From assembly GCA_029939635.1 (NCBI GenBank), contig JAOZSN010000117.1, positions 1 to 9,582 on the forward strand: a DNA stretch of 9,582 bases, written 5' to 3'. The notes under the pieces are model-generated. The model was not told the DNA's origin. It saw only the letters and a list, made by a program, of their open reading frames with translations, and searched no databases. The DNA comes from Deltaproteobacteria bacterium (lineage in GTDB: Bacteria; Desulfobacterota; Desulfobulbia; Desulfobulbales; SURF-16). Below are positions 6,811 to 9,582 of the stretch, one piece after another; positions within the stretch are counted from its first letter, which is position 1, and the number at the start of each line of letters is the position of its first letter. A program made the position numbers and the translations under genes.

Positions 6811-6830
6811 GTAAAATGCTAGCATTTTAC
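6811..6830. repeat. Perfect 20-bp palindrome at the end of the HDOD gene
   Basis: Two 10-base arms, GTAAAATGCT and its exact complement, meet without a spacer. As RNA this is an 8-bp, mostly A-U stem with a CUAG loop that begins at the last base of the HDOD stop codon (6830-6832). Downstream on the minus strand there is only a loose T-rich stretch, not a clean U-tract, so it is a weak terminator candidate. An mRNA-processing or stability hairpin, or a protein-binding dyad before cheB, is equally possible. Confidence 0.55.
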
Positions 6831-7675
6831 TATAAATTCAATAATTCTTCGGCCTTAGCCAGTTCGTTAAGCAAATCAGCCATACAAAGCTGAATCTCAT
6901 TTTCGCCCAGACCAAAGCGCTTCAATCCTTCTTCCTGCAGGCTGGTAGCCAAGCCATTAACCCCAACCCCGATCCCCATAGAGATAACTAGGCCGTTGGC
7001 CAGGGCAACCAAAGCGATAAGGTCATCTTGGGCCAAGGCATCTGCATCATGGTGGTGACGTACTGCCTCAGCCATCTCATGGGGAAAATCCCATTTAGCA
7101 AAAATCATGGCACCTAACTCAGCATGATCTACACCGATCACCTCTTGCTCTGCCTCACAGAAGGAATAATTTCCCCTCTCCACCTTCGTAACAATGGCCT
7201 CAAAATCATCAGAGACAAAGCTGCTGAGCAGACGCTTACCAATATCATGGAGCAAGGCCGTGGTAAAAACACTGGATGAATCAATATCACTTACATTTTT
7301 CACCAGCAGTTTGCCCATAATGCCGGAGGCCACGGAATGACGCCACAACTCACCCGAACCAAGATCATAGCCCTTCCCCACCTCACCCTTAAAAAACCGG
7401 GCTGAAGAACTGGTGATAATGATATCTTTTAAGATATCATGGCCAATGACCACCAAACCCTCATCTAATGAGGACACCTTGCGGGGCAGAGAAAAATAGG
7501 CGGCATTACAAATTTTCAAAACATTAACGGTGATGGCCTGATCATACTGAATCACCTCAGCAAGCTGACTTGCCGTGGTATTAGGATCAGCCAGCAACTT
7601 CATAACTTGCTGGGCCACCTTAGGAAAAGGGGGCATATGCTCAACCAATAACAATATCTCATCAAGTCGGCTCAC
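6830..7675 (-). CDS. HDOD domain signalling protein in the chemotaxis operon
   Basis: A single-domain 281-residue HDOD protein. HDOD domains are HD-phosphohydrolase relatives linked to bacterial signalling; their biochemical activity is mostly unsettled. Visible are the N-terminal LPP-like element MPPFPKVAQQVMKLL (14-28), the QYDQAITVNVLKICNAAYF region (43-61), LWRHSVASG with H113, LLHDIGKRLL with H143-D144, VDHAELGAMIFAKWDFP with H184, and VRHHHD (206-210). The HD-type metal-binding set therefore looks largely present, which many HDOD proteins lack. It has no receiver, GGDEF or HAMP domain. It starts with GTG in a 4-nt overlap with the cheD stop (GTGA), implying translational coupling. Its position between cheD and cheB points to a role tied to chemotaxis output or regulation, but the function is not known. 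Confidence 0.9.
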   Translation of the reverse strand: MSRLDEILLLVEHMPPFPKVAQQVMKLLADPNTTASQLAEVIQYDQAITVNVLKICNAAYFSLPRKVSSLDEGLVVIGHDILKDIIITSSSARFFKGEVGKGYDLGSGELWRHSVASGIMGKLLVKNVSDIDSSSVFTTALLHDIGKRLLSSFVSDDFEAIVTKVERGNYSFCEAEQEVIGVDHAELGAMIFAKWDFPHEMAEAVRHHHDADALAQDDLIALVALANGLVISMGIGVGVNGLATSLQEEGLKRFGLGENEIQLCMADLLNELAKAEELLNL

Positions 7676-8160
7676 AGCTCTATCACCTCTTTACCAGATA
7701 CCTTTAGTATGGTTTGGCCAGTACCAGCATGAATAGAAATGGTGCGATTCACCGAACCACCAATATCTACCTTGTCTGGCCTGATAGCATTTTTCTTAAA
7801 GAGTCGCTGCACCATGTCATAATTACGCTGGCCAATATTAAAAATTCCACCAGCATCCATCAGCTGAGAGCCCCCAACGACATACACCTTAAGACGATCT
7901 TTCACAGCCCCAAGACTGTAAGCCTGGCGAAACAGCAGGGGAATACCAGTGCTACCAAACATGTACGGACTTGTCTTGGCTCGCGCCTTGTCAAGATTGG
8001 CATCGGGCAGCATATAGTGCAGTAAACCTGCCACATGCACCTTGGTGTCCCAAATAACCAAGCCAATACAGGAGCCAAGGGAGAAAGTAATCAGGGTCTC
8101 TGCCGGATCATTGCTCACCTTCATATCTGAGATACCGACAATCTGTCGCTGGGCAGTCAT
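7672..8160 (-). CDS. cheD: CheD, chemoreceptor glutamine deamidase
   Basis: CheD deamidates glutamines on chemoreceptors and can bind CheC-family phosphatases. The protein has 162 residues, normal for the family. TFSLGSCIGLVIWD (25-38) and GLLHYMLP (45-52) supply the catalytic residues T25, C31 and H48, whose spacing matches the Thr-Cys-His arrangement known for Thermotoga CheD. Further conserved pieces are Y66 MFGSTGIPLL, VVGGSQLMD (93-101), FNIGQRNYD (106-114) and GGSVNRTI (134-141). An AGGT sits about 7 nt before the ATG. Its TGA overlaps the GTG start of the HDOD gene, and it lies 46 nt after cheR. No cheC is visible in the window. Confidence 0.95.
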   Translation of the reverse strand: MTAQRQIVGISDMKVSNDPAETLITFSLGSCIGLVIWDTKVHVAGLLHYMLPDANLDKARAKTSPYMFGSTGIPLLFRQAYSLGAVKDRLKVYVVGGSQLMDAGGIFNIGQRNYDMVQRLFKKNAIRPDKVDIGGSVNRTISIHAGTGQTILKVSGKEVIEL

Positions 8161-8206
8161 TAAATATACCTAGAGATAGAAATGCAGTCTCCCATCTCCT
8201 TAAATT

Positions 8207-9031
8207 CTATTTTTTATAGGTCGTAGTGGCGACCTGCTTAAACTTAGTATTAATGCTGGTCAAACTCTCAGAGTGACCGATCAATAAATATCCCCCTGGT
8301 TTCAAACAACGATAAAACTTTTCTACCAGCTGACTTTGCGTCTCTCTATTAAAATAAATCATCACATTGCGACAAAATATGACATCCAATTCACCCTGCC
8401 AGGGAAACTGATCCATCAGATTAAAACGCTTGAAACTCAGGCCCTTTTGCAATTCAGGCTTCACCTTGACATACCCCTGCCCCTTTCCTTTCCCCTTACG
8501 AAAATAACGGCGGAGGAGCTCAGAGGGAACGGTCTGCATACGATCCATGCCGTATACCCCCTGTTGGGCCTGAGCCAAAACCTTGGTGGATATATCGGTG
8601 GCAGAGATAGAAAAGCGAAACCCGGCATGACCGGCCTTAAATTCATTAAGAATGATCCCCAGGGTGTAGGGTTCCTCCCCTGAGGAACAAGCAGCAGACC
8701 ATACCTTACATTCACCACCCCCCTGGCCCACAAACTCTGGCAGAATGGTGTTCGCTAAGTACTCAAAATGGGTATTTTCTCGGAAAAAACTGGTGAAGTT
8801 AGTGGAAACACTATCAATGAGCTGAATTAACTCCTTGCCACTGCTATCATTCTGAACGTAATCATAATATTCAGCAAAGGAAGCAATCTGACATTTGCGT
8901 AAACGCTTACCTAGTCGGGCATTCAGCAGCTCCCTTTTTTCCGGTTTCAGAAAAATACCAGTATTGGCATAGACCAGAGAGCTGAACTTTTCAAAGAGGT
9001 CATTACTGAGCTGAGTAGGGACAAGAACCAT
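8207..9031 (-). CDS. cheR: CheR, chemotaxis protein-glutamate O-methyltransferase
   Basis: CheR transfers methyl groups from S-adenosylmethionine to receptor glutamates, opposing CheB. The 274-residue protein has the helical N-terminal CheR domain (about 10-72, with R40/R43-rich NARLGKRLRK), the TNFTSFFRE signature (77-85), the SAM-binding motif VWSAACSSGEEPYTL (110-124), SATDIS (143-148), the FCRNVMIYF motif (219-227) and LKPGGYLLIGHSES (243-256). A short Gly-Lys-rich insert (KGKGKGQGY, 179-187) lies before the last third. No TPR or other C-terminal extension is present. AGGT is about 5 nt before the ATG. It follows cheW across a 175-bp structured gap, so it may be partly uncoupled from cheW expression. 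Confidence 0.96.
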   Translation of the reverse strand: MVLVPTQLSNDLFEKFSSLVYANTGIFLKPEKRELLNARLGKRLRKCQIASFAEYYDYVQNDSSGKELIQLIDSVSTNFTSFFRENTHFEYLANTILPEFVGQGGGECKVWSAACSSGEEPYTLGIILNEFKAGHAGFRFSISATDISTKVLAQAQQGVYGMDRMQTVPSELLRRYFRKGKGKGQGYVKVKPELQKGLSFKRFNLMDQFPWQGELDVIFCRNVMIYFNRETQSQLVEKFYRCLKPGGYLLIGHSESLTSINTKFKQVATTTYKK

Positions 9032-9063
9032 ATTTACCTGGAAGAAATCAGGAGAGAATAAAC

Positions 9064-9109
9064 TATTCAGTAGGCTACCACCGGAAGATCGGTGCTAGCC
9101 TACTGAATA
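9064..9109 (-). terminator. Large hairpin in the cheW-cheR gap (possible attenuator or terminator)
   Basis: The arms TATTCAGTAGGCTA (9064-9077) and its exact complement (9096-9109) form a 14-bp stem, extended past one C-C mismatch by CACCG/CGGTG (9079-9083 and 9090-9094), with a 6-nt loop (9084-9089). In the minus direction only GTTTATTC follows, not a strong U-tract. It lies about 100 nt after the cheW stop and ends 32 nt before the cheR ATG. Partial termination, mRNA stabilisation of one side, or control of cheR translation are all plausible. Confidence 0.55.
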
Positions 9110-9112
9110 AGT

Positions 9113-9126
9113 ACGATAGCTATCGT
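9113..9126. repeat. 14-bp perfect palindrome beside the large hairpin
   Basis: ACGATAG is followed directly by its complement CTATCGT. It is 3 bp from the large hairpin. A further arm pair, cgtctacc (9124-9131) and ggtagacg (9182-9189), partly overlaps it and encloses most of the remaining gap, so alternative folds of the cheW-cheR leader are possible. It could also be a protein-binding dyad. Confidence 0.45.
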
Positions 9127-9206
9127 CTACCAAAATCAGCCTGCACACAATCTATCAACAGACAAAACCACAGAACATAAAGGTAGACGGAGAACCGAAA
9201 ACACAA

Positions 9207-9582
9207 TTACATTTCCGCAATGGTATCAAGCAGCCCCTTGCCAACAACCTTATCAATATCGAGCAAGATCTTCACCTCGCCCTTGATCTTGCCCATTCCC
9301 AAGATACACTCGGTATCCACTCCGGTGACACCAAAAGAGGGGGCCTCTTCAATTTCTGCTTCAACAATATTGAGAACTTCGGAGACCGAATCCACCAACA
9401 TACCCACCTGGATGGTACCGGAGGTCCCAGCAACCTCAACAACAATAATACAGGTGCGATCATCATACTCCTGGGTTGCCATGCCAAACTTGATGCGGAG
9501 CTCAAGCACCGGGATAACACGACCACGTAGATTGATAACCCCTTTGACAAACTCCGGGGTTCTGGGCACCGAGGTGATGGGC
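9207..9582 (-). CDS. cheW: CheW, chemotaxis coupling protein (5' end outside the window)
   Basis: CheW is the SH3-like adaptor that links chemoreceptors to the kinase CheA. About 124 C-terminal residues are visible, from PITSVPRTPEFVKGVINLRG to IAEM and a TAA at 9207-9209. FVKGVINLRGRVIPVLELRIKFG is the strongly conserved CheW core, followed by CIIVVEV, VGMLVDSVSEVL and ILGMGKIKGEVKILLDIDKV, which complete the usual domain. The length to the stop fits a stand-alone CheW and not the C-terminus of a long CheA or a CheV (no receiver follows). The gene continues past the right edge; any ATG or GTG inside the visible part is not its start. It is the first gene of the che block seen here. Confidence 0.94.
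   Translation of the reverse strand, partial: PITSVPRTPEFVKGVINLRGRVIPVLELRIKFGMATQEYDDRTCIIVVEVAGTSGTIQVGMLVDSVSEVLNIVEAEIEEAPSFGVTGVDTECILGMGKIKGEVKILLDIDKVVGKGLLDTIAEM

Noticed and set aside
9207..9582. C-terminus of CheA or CheV instead of CheW
   Set aside because: CheV would continue into a receiver domain and CheA cannot be excluded strictly because the 5' end is missing, but the core motif and sharp end right after the domain fit a stand-alone CheW best.
1..9582. CRISPR array, tRNA or rRNA genes
   Set aside because: No regularly spaced repeats and no tRNA- or rRNA-like conserved segments were seen on either strand.

Overview
The window looks like a chromosomal segment of a Gram-negative bacterium. 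The chemotaxis block (cheW-cheR-cheD-HDOD-cheB on one strand), the mid-40s % GC feel and the protein character recall sulfate-reducing or related delta-proteobacteria (Desulfobulbales/Desulfotalea-like). That placement is an impression from gene order and protein style, not a database result. Almost all genes are on the minus strand; the one clear exception is ogt.

Left part (1-2912): an accessory patch next to tatC. A Uma2-family putative nuclease (110-649) is followed by a decayed second copy of the tatC 3' end (about 758-919), then a complete AAA+/DUF4143-type ATPase (920-2080), then tatC itself (2158-2912). The ATPase stop codon abuts the tatC remnant, so the ATPase is bracketed by two direct copies of a roughly 135-bp tatC tail that are about 80% identical. 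tatC also carries a frame break at a run of nine T (minus strand). A -1 shift there restores a normal-length TatC.

Middle part (2913-5718): a putative promoter for tatC, a 5-formyltetrahydrofolate cyclo-ligase-like protein closely coupled to an upstream D-alanyl-D-alanine carboxypeptidase (penicillin-binding protein, S11), a compact divergent region, and ogt (O6-alkylguanine-DNA alkyltransferase) on the plus strand. The end of ogt overlaps the end of cheB by 9 nt.

Right part (5710-9582): a chemotaxis adaptation module read right to left. It holds CheW (5' end outside the window), CheR methyltransferase, CheD deamidase, an HDOD protein starting inside the cheD stop, and CheB methylesterase. 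CheR and CheB set receptor methylation, CheD modifies receptors (and can be drawn off by CheC-type partners elsewhere), and CheW couples receptors to CheA. The HDOD protein suggests an added signalling or regulatory output. The cheW-cheR gap holds a large hairpin and a second palindrome, and a perfect 20-bp palindrome starts at the HDOD stop codon; both could set expression levels within the operon.

No rRNA, tRNA, CRISPR array, transposase or recognisable riboswitch was seen. The strongest candidates for something unusual are the tatC-tail duplication around the ATPase and the slippery-run frame break in tatC.
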